Source of the DNA: Simmondsia chinensis
Taxonomy: Eukaryota; Streptophyta; Magnoliopsida; Caryophyllales; Simmondsiaceae
Direction of reading: 5' to 3'
Length of the DNA: 64,000 bases
Assembly (NCBI GenBank): GCA_018398585.1
Contig: JAGTTD010000025.1
Location: 14,079,578-14,143,577, forward strand
Shown here: positions 45,178 through 57,410 of the stretch, one piece after another
How the letters are laid out: the number at the start of each line of letters is the position of its first letter
How positions within the stretch are numbered: position 1 is the first letter of the stretch
Position numbers and translations under genes: made by a program
The notes under the pieces: model-generated
What the model saw: the letters and a program-made list of their open reading frames with translations, nothing else
Told to the model about the DNA's origin: nothing
Databases searched by the model: none

Positions 45178-45893
45178 GTGGCTCTTGAGAAACGACACGT
45201 TGCAAGTGAACATACTACCACTGGCGAGGGTGAAAATGCAGCCGCTCTATGTAGTATAGTTTATGATGTAAGAATCGCTATGAATGAGAGATTGCGTGAG
45301 GACGTTGAGAAAGTGTTTGTTGAAATGAATGCAACCCTGCCAGCTACTACTGAGTCATCGCAAGAGAGGTAGCAAGGAAGACATTAGTAGCATTTAAGCC
45401 TATTTTGGCAAGGAAATTTGAAATACGTAATGGCCTTATTCAAGAGGTTAGAAATCACCTTAGATAATTAGAAGTATTCATTCCACCATTGATATTTGTT
45501 GCCCTCGTCACCCTTGTTTCAAGTAAATGAAGTGATTCTTACTACCTCCATGGGTAAGAACGGACCTTCACCTCGAGAAACATGAACTCCAACCCTCAGG
45601 TATAGCCACCTCTCAAGCTTGGGGCCCAAGGGTGAGTTCCATTTCCCCAAATTAGTAGGACCATCATGAGACCCGCGCTACATTTTCGTATTAACAGTCA
45701 AGGTCAGGCATATTTTATAGGACACCCTCAACCCATATCCATACTCGACCGAACTTCTAAAATTAGAGGGCGGCTCCCAGCACCTCCTCCATATGGAACT
45801 CTTACCCCTCCAGGACACATCCAAAACTATGGGACACATGGCAAAAGAAAGGTGCCTATCGTAGAAGATAACCTTGCTCCTAGAATGTACTAG
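45178..45893 (+). pseudogene. Tat1 N-terminal ORF fragments
   Basis: Two open pieces are 45178-45372 (64 aa; NERLREDVEKVFVEMNATLP, helical and acidic) and 45666-45893 (75 aa; PISILDRTSKIRGRLPAPPPYG, then GTLTPPG). The Pro-rich linker style fits the region upstream of Gag in Tat/Ogre elements. I cannot assign a function. 45900-47690 is noncoding or too decayed to read. Confidence 0.4.
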
Positions 45894-45899
45894 TTCCTA

Positions 45900-47690
45900 G
45901 GGAGCAATTGAATGCATCACGCCCACAAAATTATATGCCGGGGGTGGATCAATTGGAGGTCGCCTAACAGTCCATGAGTGTAGGAATGCCTTTAGGCATC
46001 CCTCAGGCTTAAGAATCTATGGGGTTGCACATGGTTCTAGTTACTCCTTTTGTTTGCTTCAGTGTATGCGCAGCCCTAAATACAAAATCAAACCATTATG
46101 CAAAATGGGAACCACCTAGACTTGGTTGCGAATTTCAATTATGAAGCACACATGTTTAGCCTCAATTAATCACCTCTGAAGAATGTTAATGCTTTTTTTT
46201 TATCCGACTTCAGCTTACAATAAGTATGTGGATCCTGCTTATGCTAAAATTAAGGTAACTTCAATTATCTTTTTGTGCATTTTTGTAAAAAAAAATTCAT
46301 AGAAAATTAAATGGGATATAAACCTCGCCCAAGTTGCAGTTAGGCTGTGACAGAGTGTATCCCACATATATGTTAGCTTATACACTTAAGATAGGAACTG
46401 GGGTTGAGATAAGCTTAAGAGCCTAGTTGCCTACTGAGTCTTCATGTTTTTAGACTTGGCACCCTTGACTTGGATAATTAGAATAAGTTATAGCTCGACA
46501 AGATTAAGATAGAGTGAACCGTATTTGTGTCACTGGTTTAATGTCAAGCAATGGCCATCAAAGCCCTGCAACAGTGACACAAACCTAAATTCACTTGACT
46601 CGCTAAACAGGGACGCATGTGTTAGGACCAACACAATAAAGCTCAAGGCTTAGCCATTACTCAAAATCTTAAATCATCGATTGCAGGAGGAGACTGAAGA
46701 CAAAAATTGAATATGTTTTGTAGTTGGTGTTGGACACTTTGAAAATATGAACTGTGCCATTTTTTTTATCCTAAACCATTAGCTATTACACTTTAGAAAT
46801 AAGCTGTATTTGTCCCACGATCACCCTCAACATGCTTGGCGCTAGATGTGTATTCACACAATTACTTGAGACCCCTTTGATTCTCCCACAATCATCCACA
46901 CTTTTCTAAATGTGCTTGAGGCCCACTATTCTTAATATGCATTTTAGATGAATGTCTTGAGCGTAGAAATCACTTCCCTGTAGCATTCCTAGTACCCCCA
47001 TAGCTTGAGCCCTTATCCCCTTAGCCATCTCGAGAGGCTGTTGTTTAAGTGCTTTAAATGATCAAGTAGTTGGATTTGAGATGCCGTTATTTCTAATTTT
47101 AAAGCCATTTATACCACGAGCAAGGCCCCATGTGTTATGTGCGTGTTCTTTTAGATCCAAATGGCATTGATCAAACTCCCTTGAGTTTGGGGTGTAAACA
47201 GTACCTATTTACCAATTCAACCATATTGATCAAGAAGGGTATGACCCTTCTTATCCAGGCTAACGCCCCTTTCCTAGTCCAATGGTCATTGGAGCCTAAG
47301 GGTATCCCGTTGATCTAGCAAGGAGCACTTAACCTCTTAGGGGCCAATAGAAGTTGACACTTAGACATTGAACCTTCCCCTCTAAGACTAGTTGACCTCC
47401 CTCATCGCACAAATGTATGCATCAAGTCTTAGAATGCTCAGCATGTCCATTTATAGTAAACCGTATTCCAATTATGTGCATAAGGACTATCCTTTCTAGA
47501 GAGGGTATAAAATACCGAAATTTACCCTCTTCCTCGGGGAAGGGAATGTGTTAGCTGGCAAGATTTAATTGCCGTGTGGAGAAGTGGCCAATAATTCCAA
47601 CTTAAAACTAAGATTGTTCCCTAGCTCCTTAAGAGGAACTACCTTCAAGTGGTAAATAACCCTACCACCGAATTTCATTTACAGTAGGAG
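45900..47690. other. Tat1 spacer, largely unreadable
   Basis: No frame here is convincing; 47130-47318 is short and unrecognised. The segment 46553-46660 is repeated at 57181-57290. The rest shows T-rich and mixed sequence with no LTR ends. Confidence 0.45.
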
Positions 47691-47699
47691 GGCATGGCT

Positions 47700-47990
47700 C
47701 GACAATTTTAGGCCAAATTCCCAAGGATGGAACTAGGTATCTCTATGTCTAGCCTGGATTTAATTATACAAAAGCAAGGATATTCAATAGAGGATTATAT
47801 TAATTGGTTCAAGAGGGCGAGGTTAATAGTACTTCCTGAAGTCGAAAACACCAAACTGGACGTTAAAGGTTGGAATATTGAATATATGAAGAAGTTTGAG
47901 GGATCAAATTTCACTCCTTTATTCCAACTAGTGGAATACAATGCTAGGCATGATGCAGTCTTAAAGGAAGAAATCCTTTAAAAAAAATTA
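47700..47990 (+). pseudogene. Tat1 gag core fragment
   Basis: The frame 47727-47981 reads SLDLIIQKQGYSIEDYINWF, then KRARLIV and GWNIEYMKKFEG and FTPLFQLVE. This matches the Retrotrans_gag pattern '...SL...KQ...ES...Y..RF...A'. Upstream stops prevent a full-length Gag. Confidence 0.65.
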
Positions 47991-48299
47991 AATAAAAAAT
48001 TAGTGTGCAGGAAACCTACGTTCGTGAGGTGATAGAAAAGGATGAGGTTCCTACTTCTAAGATTGACATAGCTGAATACATCAAAGTACCTCTAGTCTTA
48101 TGTAATGCTTCAATTGAAAAGGATACCATGGCTAAAAACTTTGACCAATCCCAAGATTTTAGGAAATATTCATTTGATTAGTCAAGAGCCGACATAAATT
48201 ATGACTAGTTTGAAGAAAATAATAAACTCAAAATCGAAGGAAACACAAGAAACCTGATCCTAATACACCAAGAGGAAATATTTATGAGAGATGGGCCAG

Positions 48300-49260
48300 T
48301 CTCTCATCTTCTGAGGGCAAAGATTCTTGGTGGGATCAGCTTGCCAAGAATTCATTTCCTCAAATTCTATCTAATGATGAGGAGGACTGCAATCTCTTCG
48401 GCATAAACTTAGTGGAACCTTTGGACCGTGTTAAACCAACATGGTCTGACATAAAAAACGACTTCCATGTAGAAGAATTCCCTCAACAAATGGAGGAGCC
48501 TCATACCCCAGAGGTTGAACCAAAGGATCAACCATGAGATGTGGACATACTAACTGATAGCAGTCCTCAGCCTCATGATTTGGATATGCTAAAACATGGC
48601 AGTCATAAGGAAGAGACTGGTGAAGGGGTCAAGAAAAAGTTTAGGTCACTCCCTTAGCAAGTTGATGTAAGATCTGCCTTGCTTCGTCATTTGGATTTCA
48701 TGGCAACTGACACATAGGAGGGCTTCAAAGGGGATCTAATACCATTAGATTAACATCCCTAGGAGGAACTTGAAGCCAAAGTGGCAGCTACCAAAGTGAA
48801 TCCTACTCGTTTGTCTTTTAAAGTAAAAACCCCGACATCCAAGTCAACTAATGGCACTCTTGACATAATGAAGATAATGTTTGATAGGCCTAATACCGCC
48901 AATAAACACATCAAGTCTCTATACATCAAGACCAAATTCAATGGCATAATGGTGAATACAGTTTTAGTAGATAATGGCACAGTTATCAATGTCCTGCCTT
49001 CATACATGTTGGGGGTCATTAGTAAATCTCAAGATGACTTGATAACTTCAGATGTTGTAATCTATGGCTTTTGAGAGACCACCACTAAGTCTGAAGGGGT
49101 CATCTCGATTGACTTAACTGTTGGAAACTTGAGCAAGCTTACATCTTTCTTTGTAATGAATATTACCGCAATATGTAATGCTTAGTTTGGGATAGACCGG
49201 CTTCATGCCAATTATTGTATCCCATGTTCACTTCACTAGTTGTTTATCTTTTGAAACCAT
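48300..49260 (+). pseudogene. Tat1 protease section
   Basis: After a decayed linker, the frame 48781-49074 contains HIKSLYIKTKFNGI, then VLVDNGTVINVLP (48958-49000). This is the plant Gypsy aspartic-protease motif with D-N-G where D-G-G or D-S-G is typical. Past the TGA at 49072 the same frame continues with KSEGVISIDLTVG, as in related elements. Confidence 0.8.
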
Positions 49261-49799
49261 GACAAGTATGAGGTTGTTATGGAAAATAATAGGCCATTCA
49301 TGGCGTACTCCAATTATGTTCAGGAAAAGTTCTATGAAGATGGCATGGGACCACTAGACATCAAGATGCACTCCTCAGACTTCCCAACACCAGGAATTGA
49401 TAGCCATCTTTGACAGCCTGCTCAGTGAAGCTAAGGTTGATTAAGTTGATGTGGAGTTAGAGGACTCTAGCTTTTGGGGATGCATGAGAGCCCTTTTTGA
49501 TGATGGGACCTTTAGGGCACACCATAAACCCTATGTAGAGGAGCCAATACCTCCCACTAAAGGCCCAGACATTCTTCTCCTTAGCCATTACAAATACTAG
49601 TGGCTTGGCATGCTTAGGGTCAATTATGGACTGAGCAGCCATTTGTTTCTAAACGCGGCCTCAACGTTCAAATGATACAAGAGAAAGAATTAAAGTTATC
49701 TAACTTTAGAGCGGCACCAACTAAGGTGGAATATATGCGCACTCAAGTTTAAGACCCCATCCTAGAGATTAACTTGGGCTCAACAGAGGGCCCAAGGCC

Positions 49800-51096
49800 T
49801 ACATATTTGAGTGCTCTGCTTTCTAAAGAGCAGAGGAAGTAGTACATGACCTCGCTTCTTGAGTTCAAGGACTACTTTGCTTAGGACCATCATGAGATGC
49901 TTGGCCTAGACAGAAAAGGATGTAACACCTGAACATGGGCTTCCCGTCATGCCAGGTTCTAGGCTAGTGATTCAAGACCAGAGATGGAGTCCCAAGAGGG
50001 CATAGATTCGGTCAAAGAGGAGGTTAAGAGATTTGTGAAGGCCAAATTGATCAGGACTACTAGCTAGTTTGAGAGGTCAGAAAATATAGTTCCTACTATC
50101 AAAAAAATGGCAAAATTGTAGTCTATATTGATTTTTGAGATCTAAATGCAGCCAACCCAAAGGATGAATACACTATGCCAATAGCTGATGTCCCCTTTGA
50201 TTAAGGCTCAAGGTCTTATCCTTTATGTATGGCCATTGTGGATACTACCAAGTGACAATTACTCGGAAGGATACCTAGAAGATACCATTTAGATGCCCTA
50301 GGTCAATAGGAACCTTTGAGTGGGTGGCTATGCCATTTGGTTTAAAGAACATTGGTGCCACCTACCAAAGAGCCGTGAAAATGATCATTCGTAATCTCAT
50401 TAGTTAGACCATGGAACTCTACATAAATGAAATCATGGTCAAGTCAAAATCCCAAGTCGAAACTTGAACGAGAGGAGCGTTCCTTAGAAGCAGGAACCAC
50501 AACCTCAAAATGAACCCACCAAAATGTGCCTTTGGTGTGCGTGCTAGGAACTTCCTTGGTTTCTTAGTGCACTAGAAGCGCAATGAAGTTGACATTAATA
50601 ATACTAAGGACATTTAGGAGGCCAAACCACCTTCAAGTAAAAAGAAGCTTCAATGCTTCTTGGAGCTGGTTAACTTCCTAAGATTTTTCATTTGAAATGT
50701 TGCAGGAAAGACCAAAGTGTTCTCTCTATTATTGAGGCTTGAGTATGAGAAAGACTTTAAGTGGGAGGAGCCATAGCATGCAGCCTTTGATGTCATCAAG
50801 CGATACTTGGTCAGGCCACCGGTGTTGATTCCACTAAAGCAGGGCAAACCACTGAAAATTTATCTCTTTTCTTCTGATGAGTCAATTGGTTGTTTGCTTA
50901 TACAAGACAATGAGTAAGGGTTTGAACAAGTTGTATTCTACCTAAGTTGTTGCTTGAATGAATGTGAAAAAATATTCCACCATTGAGAAATTTTTCTTAT
51001 CTCATTTCTATGCATCTATAAAGTTGGGACATTACTTCTTAGCATTTACTATATATATGGTTGCTCAGACAGATAATAAAATATTAATTGGTAACC
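49800..51096 (+). pseudogene. Tat1 RT and first RNase H
   Basis: Heavily broken. Landmarks are IVPTIKK followed by an IDF-like strand (50091-50140), DEYTMPIADVP (50160-50190), GTFEWVAMPFGLKN (50310-50351), then ELYINEIMVKSKS (50413-50450), where the catalytic loop YIDD reads YINE. RNase H pieces are GKTKVFSLLLRLEYEKDFKW and PLKIYLFSSDESIGCLL (50850-50900). Numerous stops and frameshifts occur. Confidence 0.82.
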
Positions 51097-51108
51097 TTGC
51101 TGAGAAAA

Positions 51109-51680
51109 GGGAGAAAAGGGGGTGACTTAAGGGTGGCGGCTAGGGAAGCCCGTATCTCCCGCGGTGGTTGGTGGCTAAGGCCCGGTTGCGTAGCACACAA
51201 CTGGCCTACACCACACCTCTTGTTGGTGGTGGCGGTGGCTGCAGCGGCTGCAATAGGCGGCCAGAGGTAGGTGGAAAGAGAGAGTGAGGGAGTTAGGGTT
51301 TTGGTGCTTGGTGTTGTGGCGTAGGATGCGTGGTGCTACGGTGGCGGCCCCTTCTACCGGCAATTGACTCCAACAACCCCTCTCTGTCTTCGTCGGCCCT
51401 CGGTGGCTGGTGCAGTGGCCAGATTCCGGCAATTCCAGGCTGGGCGATTCGAAGGGAGGTCGCGAGGCTCGTGACTTCTCTCCCTTCTCTTTCTTGATTT
51501 TCGGAGCAATTCCTCGTAAGTATTCTTTGATCCTTGCTTGCTTATTATTGCTAGGTGTTGGTGGCCAGATTTCTAATCGGTTTTTGGCCTGTGAGGCTTA
51601 CGGCGGCGTGTGGCTTGGGTGGCGATTTGGAACCCTAATTTTTAAGGGTTTTTGTTGCTTTTTGTGTTGATTCACGCACC
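51109..51680 (+). promoter_or_regulatory. LIN2 5' UTR
   Basis: GC-rich, with GGTGGCGG repeats (51220-51260) and a GAGAGAG segment near 51280. It should hold the internal LINE promoter. It does not obviously match the LIN1 5' UTR, so the 5' ends may have diverged faster than the coding regions. Confidence 0.5.
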
Positions 51681-52517
51681 ATGGCTGAGGTGCGTGATCC
51701 TACTACTGTGTCGGGTACTTCTGGGTCGGGTGAGGGTAGTGCACCGCTAATTTCATGGGCGGACCGTGTCCGTTCTATGTTTGCTAATCTGCTTAAATAT
51801 GTCCCTCCTAACCGTGAGGATGGCACGGCTATAGGGGACATACCTGATGAGTTTCTCACTTCAGGGAATGAGAAGTGGAAGCGGTGTTTAGTAGGGCGTT
51901 TGATTGGGATGAGGCTGGCTTATTCCCGTGCCCATGAGATTGCAAGTCTTCTCTGAGGCTCTAGAGGACTTGAATGTGTTCTATCAGATGGGCAGGCTTA
52001 CATGTTTAGATTCCGCACGAAAGTGCAAGCTCAACGTGTTCTTATGGATGGTCATTGGTTCTTTAAGGGCATATGCATGTTCCTTCACCTTTGGAAAGAG
52101 GGACTTACACTCAGAAAGGATTGTCCTACTACCCCTATCTTGATTCGTATCTCGGATCTCCCTCTTACTCTGCGGAAACCCGAGGGTATTAGTGTGGCTT
52201 GTAGCACTGTTGGTGTGCCGCTATTTATGGACAAGGTCATAGCGGATTGTCCTCAATTGGGCTATATTCGTGTTTGTGTCGAGGTTGAGGCTAAGGCTCC
52301 TATTCCTAGGGAGACTTACCTGAGGATTCGAGATCAAAAGGTTAAGCTTGGTATTGCGTGTGAGGCTGTGCCAAAACCCTATGCTACTTGCTTAGTCTTT
52401 GGTCAGTCGTATGTGCCTCTTGCACCTTCTAAAAACCCAACCATGGCTGCTGCGCTTGCAGGCTGTCGTAAGAGGAAGATGAAGAAGAAGGGGTGGTGGG
52501 ATTGCTCCGCGGCGTGA
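51681..52517 (+). pseudogene. LIN2 ORF1
   Basis: Starts MAEVRDPTTVSGTSGSGEG. It contains SWADRVRSMFANLLKYVPP, KWKRCLVGRLIG and EIASLL, then TGA at 51954-51956. The same frame continues with GSRGLECVLSDGQAYMFRF, DGHWFFKGICMFLHLWKEG, PLFMDKVIADCPQLGYIRV and a weak zinc-knuckle area (YATCLVFGQSYV, with one Cys lost). The basic run RKRKMKKKG follows and the frame ends at 52517. A Gly/Pro-rich tail in another frame (52534-52860) corresponds to the LIN1 tail. Confidence 0.87.
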
Positions 52518-53311
52518 AGGAGTTACGGCACCGATGGCTCCCAGCCAACCGGTGGGTGGCGCTTTAGAGGGTGGAGGTGGTGCAGGTGTTGGGAACTTAG
52601 ATGCCCTAGCTCTGGTGGTGGCTAGTGGTGTGGGAGCTGTCGAGGGTGATGGAAGAGGGGCCCTAGTGACCCCTCTCGCTGGTACTGGGCCGCCTGCTGG
52701 TGGCGGCCCAGGGTTGTCTGGGGCCCACACTGGGCCCAGACAAGACAGGCCCAATGCAGGCCCAGGTAGAGGAAAGAGAGGGAGAGGCTTGGCCCCTCCT
52801 GCTACTCGGCCCACTATTGGGCCGGGCCCATTACGTGAGCCCGTGTCTAGGTCTGCATAGGCCCACACTGGGCTTGTTGCACCCCAGAACATAGTTCGGG
52901 CTAGCGCCAATGCAAGCCTGGCCTCTTCTCCCAAGCGCACGGGCGATGCCCCTTTTACCCACAATAGTGGGCAACCGCAAGCCACCCTGGCTGCGGTTGC
53001 GGTTGAGCTGCCGGACCGCCCGCCCCTGAGCGATGGTGGACGGGTCGCATTGACCTCGCCCACAAAGTCACCTCTCGGGGTGAGCCATGCTCAACCCACT
53101 AGCAGGTCCCACTAACTAGTCGGTAGCGACGGAGCCTATTGTCGAGTCGCCGTACCGATTTGCTCTTTTGGCTGAGGTTAAGGACCACACGGGTGAGACA
53201 TCCACTTCCGAGTGTACTTCGCAGCCTACTTTTTTTACCAGCCTTGTACGCGCTCTATGTTAACCCGAGCCGGCCACAAGGGCCGTGGCTTGCACTAGTT
53301 TCTAGTTTCCG

Positions 53312-56205
53312 ATGATCGGTTGCTGGAATGTCAGGGGTTTTAATAACCCCAACACTATTGCTGCTACTCGTGGTTGGATTTCTTCAAACTGTTTGGGTCT
53401 GATTGGTTTGGTTGAGACCAAGACCAAACCCGCTGATATCGAGCTTACTGTCACCCACTGTGCTAAGGGGTGGCAGTTTATGTTTTGTGGGGTGCAGGGC
53501 CGCTGGTGCCGCATTGTTGTTCTCTGGGATCCGAGCATCTACCGTGTAGTGAGAGTATAGGGTCGAGATCCGTATCTCACCTGCAGGGTGACCTACAATC
53601 AAGGAGATGTGGACTTTCTTGCTACATTTGTGTACGGCTTTAATGAGCCGGGTCTGCGTCGGGATCTTTGGCAGTACATTTGGGGAGCCAGCGTGAGTCA
53701 CCAGGGGGAGCCTTGGATATTCCTAGGTGACTTTAACGCTATCCTCAGTACTGGTGATAGGAGTGGTGGTCAGGGAACTTGGCCTGGACATATGGACGAC
53801 TTTCGAGACTACATCTATGAGTCAAAGCTTACAGTCCTTCCATATTCGAGGCCTCATTTTAGGCGGTCCGGCACGTCGGCTAGAGGTGCTCTTGTGTTGA
53901 AGCGTCTTGACCGTTGTTTGGCGAGCGAGGGATGGCTTCGCTTTTTCTCTGATTCATCTGTTGAGCATCTTCCGCGGGAGTTATGTTCTGATCATTGTCC
54001 TTTTATAGTTAGAGGACTTAGAGAGCGCCGCACCTCGCGGCCCCCTTTCAAGTTCTTTAACTTCTAGGCTGACCATGAGGAGTTCATTCCTGCGGTGCAG
54101 AGAGTTTGGGGGACTAGCATTGAGGGCACTCCTATGTATCAGCTCAGTCAAAAGCTGAAGAGGCTGAAGGGTGAGCTGAAGGCCCTCAATACTAGCATTT
54201 CAGTCATATTTCAGCTCGAGTGGTGGCGGTGAGGGATGTCTGGACTGCAGGCCAGAGGGCCTTACATGGTGATCCTAAGAGTGTGGAGCTTCATGCTGAG
54301 GAGCGCCGTCTATCTCAGGAGTATTCGAGGTTGTGTCGGGATGAGGAGGCTTTCTACCGTCAGAAGTCTCGCATCTAGTGGCTCTCTTTAGGGGATCAGG
54401 GTACCTGGTTCTTCCATAAGTCTGTCGCACATCGGCAGGCTAGGAACCAGATCTCTTATGTTGTTCGTCCGGAGGGCAGAAGGACTTATAATAAGGGGGG
54501 GATTTCGAGCGCCGGGATCTTGTACTTTCAGGAGTTATTGGCTGAGCCAAGAGGGCCGCTTTGTGAGGACATTTTGGGGCTTTTCCAATCTCGCCTTTCT
54601 GAGGATCAGGCTAGACCGCTTACTCTTCCGATTTCTGATGCTTAGGTTACAGATGCTCTTTTCTCTACTGGTGATGATAGGACGCCTAGTCCTGATGGCT
54701 ATACCTCCCTCTTCTTTAAGAAGGCTTGGGATGTGGTGCGTCGTGATGTAGTTCGGGCTGTCCGTTCGTTCTTCCAGTCAAGGTGCATGCTTGGTGCCCT
54801 GAACATTACTTGTATCAGCTTGATTCCGAAGGTGGAGAACCCCTCTACCTTAGCTGACTATCGCCTGATCTCTTGTTGCAATGTGGTCTACAAGTGTGTC
54901 ATTAAGATCATTGCAAACAGGCTGAAAGGGGTGCTTCCTTACCTGATTGACAATTCTCAGTCCGCTTTCGTTCCCGGGAGGTGAATTTCTGACACTATTT
55001 AGTCAGCTCAGGAGCTTATGCGCATCTATCCCCTTCAGACAGGGGCTCCTCGGTGTGCTCTGAAGGTTGATATTTGTAAGGCGTTTGACACAGTGCGCTG
55101 GGCCTTTATCCTTTCTTCCATGCGTTGTATGGGTATTCTCGAGGTTATGATTCGATGGATGCGGGAGTGTCTTTCCCCGGCCAGATTCTCAGTCGCCATT
55201 AATGGCGAGCTTCAGGGGTTCTTTGGCACAAGCCAGGGTATCAGACAGGGGGATCCTCTCTCCCCCTATCTCTTTGTCATCGCTATGGAGGGTCTGCGGG
55301 GTTTGCTTCGTAGCACCACAACCGATCTGCGGTTTCGATTCCACCAACACTGTGAGAGCACTCGCCTCACTCACCTATGCTTTGCTGATGATCTTATGAT
55401 CTTTAGTGAGGCTGATGAGGGTAGTGTCTTAGTCATTCATGAGATGTTGGATCATTTTGCCGTTCTTTCGGGGCTGTCCTCAAATGCAGCGAAGAGCACC
55501 GTCTTCGTTTCTGGGGTTGATCCTAAGTTTCAGAAGTCTATTGCACACGTTCTAGGGTTCAGATTCGGGCAATGTCCGGTCAGATATGTGCTAGGTATTG
55601 CAGATTGTATCAGGTGGATGGGTGACAGATCAGGAGTCTTCAACACCAGATTGGCTTGGGAGATGATTCGTAGCAGGAGGGAGGAGGACTCCATCAATCA
55701 TCTTATTTGGTTCCAGCTCCACATTCCGAGGCATTCCTTCATTCTTTGGCTTGCCTCCTGTGAGTGGCTCTATACTCGTGACAGACTGCTGAGACATCGG
55801 GCTCCGGGCGTCCTGTCTTCTTATGTGCTGTGTGGTTAAGATGATGAGTCGCATAGCCATCACTTCTTTGCCTGCAGCTTCTCTACCTCTGTTTGGTCCT
55901 GGGTGTCGTCGCGCACTTCTATTGCTCAGCCTATACTTCCTTGGCGTGACCTCGTTAAGTGGGCTTCTACTCAGCTCCGTGGCTGTGGGGTGGATCTCAT
56001 CCTCGCCCGCCTTTTCTTCTCTATGACGGTCTACATCATTTGGTACGAGCGTAACCTAAGGATTTAGCATTCTCAGTACAGACCTTCTTCTGCTGTCATC
56101 GAGGAGATCACAAGACTAGTCCGCAGCCGTCTCATTGCTACTCCTACGCTCCGTGGCGCTCATCGCCACACTCAGCTTTTGCAGGAGTGGGGGATTGAAC
56201 ATTAG
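53312..56205 (+). pseudogene. LIN2 ORF2: endonuclease, RT, zf-RVT
   Basis: MIGCWNVRGFNN starts it, and the segment LIGLVETKTK keeps the endonuclease glutamate that LIN1 lost. TAG at 53558 interrupts. Then come FLGDFNAILSTGDRSGG (53720-53770) and ELCSDHCPFIV (intact SDH, near 53990). The RT has SPDGYTSLFFKKAW, SLIPKVENPSTLADYRLI, IIANRLKGVLPYLIDNSQSA, ALKVDICKAFDTV and LTHLCFADDLMIF, with FADD at 55381-55392. After GQCPVRY (55575) it jumps straight to GDRSGVFNTRLAWEMI, so the thumb is missing. zf-RVT follows to about 56205. Confidence 0.9.
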
Positions 56206-56403
56206 TCTTGTTTTGGCTTCCTAGCTTTGTTTCCTTTGTTTGGTCATGTTGAATTTTGACGCTCTGCCTTGATTTGATTCATTTTTTTATTCTTTGATAT
56301 AGGCCTTTCTAGCCATGACTTGGGGTATACTACTCGTAGACTTGTACATATATTCTTTCTCATATATGGTATATATCACTGATTTAGCCAAAAAAAAAAA
56401 AGT
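56206..56403 (+). other. LIN2 3' UTR and poly(A) tail
   Basis: Contains CATGACTTGGGGTATAC, CATATATGGTAT and a 12-nt A-run. This is the family 3' end shared with LIN1. Confidence 0.87.
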
Positions 56404-57110
56404 TTGCTAAGACAAATGCCCTTAAGCACATGCTAGATAGACCTCCAATGAGAAGGAGTTTAAACAAGTGGAGTACAACTCCATTTTAGTTTGAATTATT
56501 TTATACGTCACATAAGTCAGTCTAAGGCCAAACCTTAGCAAAGTTTTTAGCTGACAATCCAAATATTCAAACCATCATATACTATGAACCAAATCAACTC
56601 CTGATAATAAAGATGGTCCCTTGGAAACTATGCTTTGAAGGATAAAGGACCAATTCAAGTGCCAGAGTTGGGATTGTAATTGAATCCCCAGTAGGGATCG
56701 TTGCCACGTTGGCTGTCATCTTAGTTGGCAAGTGTTCCATCAATATGGCTGAGTATGAGGCATTAATTATAGGCCTGCATTCTCTTCTTGAAAAGCAAGT
56801 CCCCAATGTGATCTTAAGAGGCGATTCATAATTAGTCATCTCCCAAGTAAAAAAAAAAAGTTTCTTCTGAATGGCTTGTAAACCATCACGGCATAGACCT
56901 GCTAGAGACTTTATTTTGTTTGCAATTAAGTGTGATGTGGCTGCCATAAAATGAGAAACAAAACAAATGTGCAAAGGGGACTCACTACAACTTGGGAGTG
57001 AGTCAAATACGAACTGCACCTCTCGACCTCAACCACTCATTGTTTTCGGATAAACTGTTGTGGTATTTTTGTGTATCTAACTTCGGTAATACCATGAGTT
57101 CAACTTATGC
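56404..57110 (+). pseudogene. Tat1 second (archaeal-like) RNase H
   Basis: NALKHMLDRPPMRRSLNKW (56415-56470) is the end of the first RNase H. The second domain reads ARVGIVIESPVGIV (about 56660-56700), then MAEYEALIIGLHSLL (56745-56790) and VILRGDS with LVISQV (56810-56850). These carry the conserved glutamate and aspartate of Tat-type aRNH. Stops follow and no integrase is seen. Confidence 0.8.
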
Positions 57111-57146
57111 TTTAAGAGAGCTGTTGTTGAGTGTTTCGTGGATTTT

Positions 57147-57178
57147 ATATATACATATACACATACATACATACATAC
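57147..57178. repeat. (TACA)n / (TA)n microsatellite
   Basis: TATATATACATATACACA followed by four TACA units. It lies in the Tat1 tail. Confidence 0.9.
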
Positions 57179-57410
57179 CTTGGCCATCAAAGCCATAAAC
57201 ATTGGTGCAAACCTAAGTTCACCTGGCTTATTAAGCAATGACAATAGTATTAAGACCAATGTAATCAAGTTCAAGCCTTGGTCATCAAAGGCGTACACTA
57301 ATGCCTCAATTCTCGACTCGTTGAAATTTGGGAACATATCAAAACTAGAAGTTCAAACCTAAAACTAGAGAAACTGTATTACCAATGAAGCAAGGGATAA
57401 CAAGTTCTAC

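Larger units (their letters stand above)
51109..56403 (+). mobile_element. LIN2: L1-type LINE, plus strand, internally deleted
   Basis: Flanked by an imperfect 12-bp duplication, TTGCTGAGAAAA (51097-51108) and TTGCTAAGACAA (56404-56415), with a poly(A) tail at 56390-56401. It is homologous to LIN1 over its coding regions. ORF1, endonuclease and RT are recognisable and the FADD loop is intact, but the RT thumb is deleted near 55590 and stops interrupt both ORFs. It inserted in the RNase H region of Tat1. Confidence 0.92.
44541..57410 (+). mobile_element. Tat1: decayed Tat/Ogre-like Gypsy element carrying LIN2
   Basis: Domain order on the plus strand is an N-terminal ORF, Gag (47700-47980), protease (48780-49250), RT (49800-50500) and RNase H (50700-51060). 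LIN2 interrupts here. After it come the end of RNase H and a second, archaeal-like RNase H (56404-56900). Two RNases H in this arrangement mark the Tat lineage. A possible degraded PBS is GCAACCACAGTGGGA near 44855. The tail is cut at 57410 by Cop3, and no integrase or 3' LTR is seen. Confidence 0.8.

Noticed and set aside
52392..53063. 223-aa minus-strand frame, Pro/Ala-rich
   Set aside because: Antisense shadow of the LIN2 ORF1 tail; long only because the region is GC-rich and low in stops.
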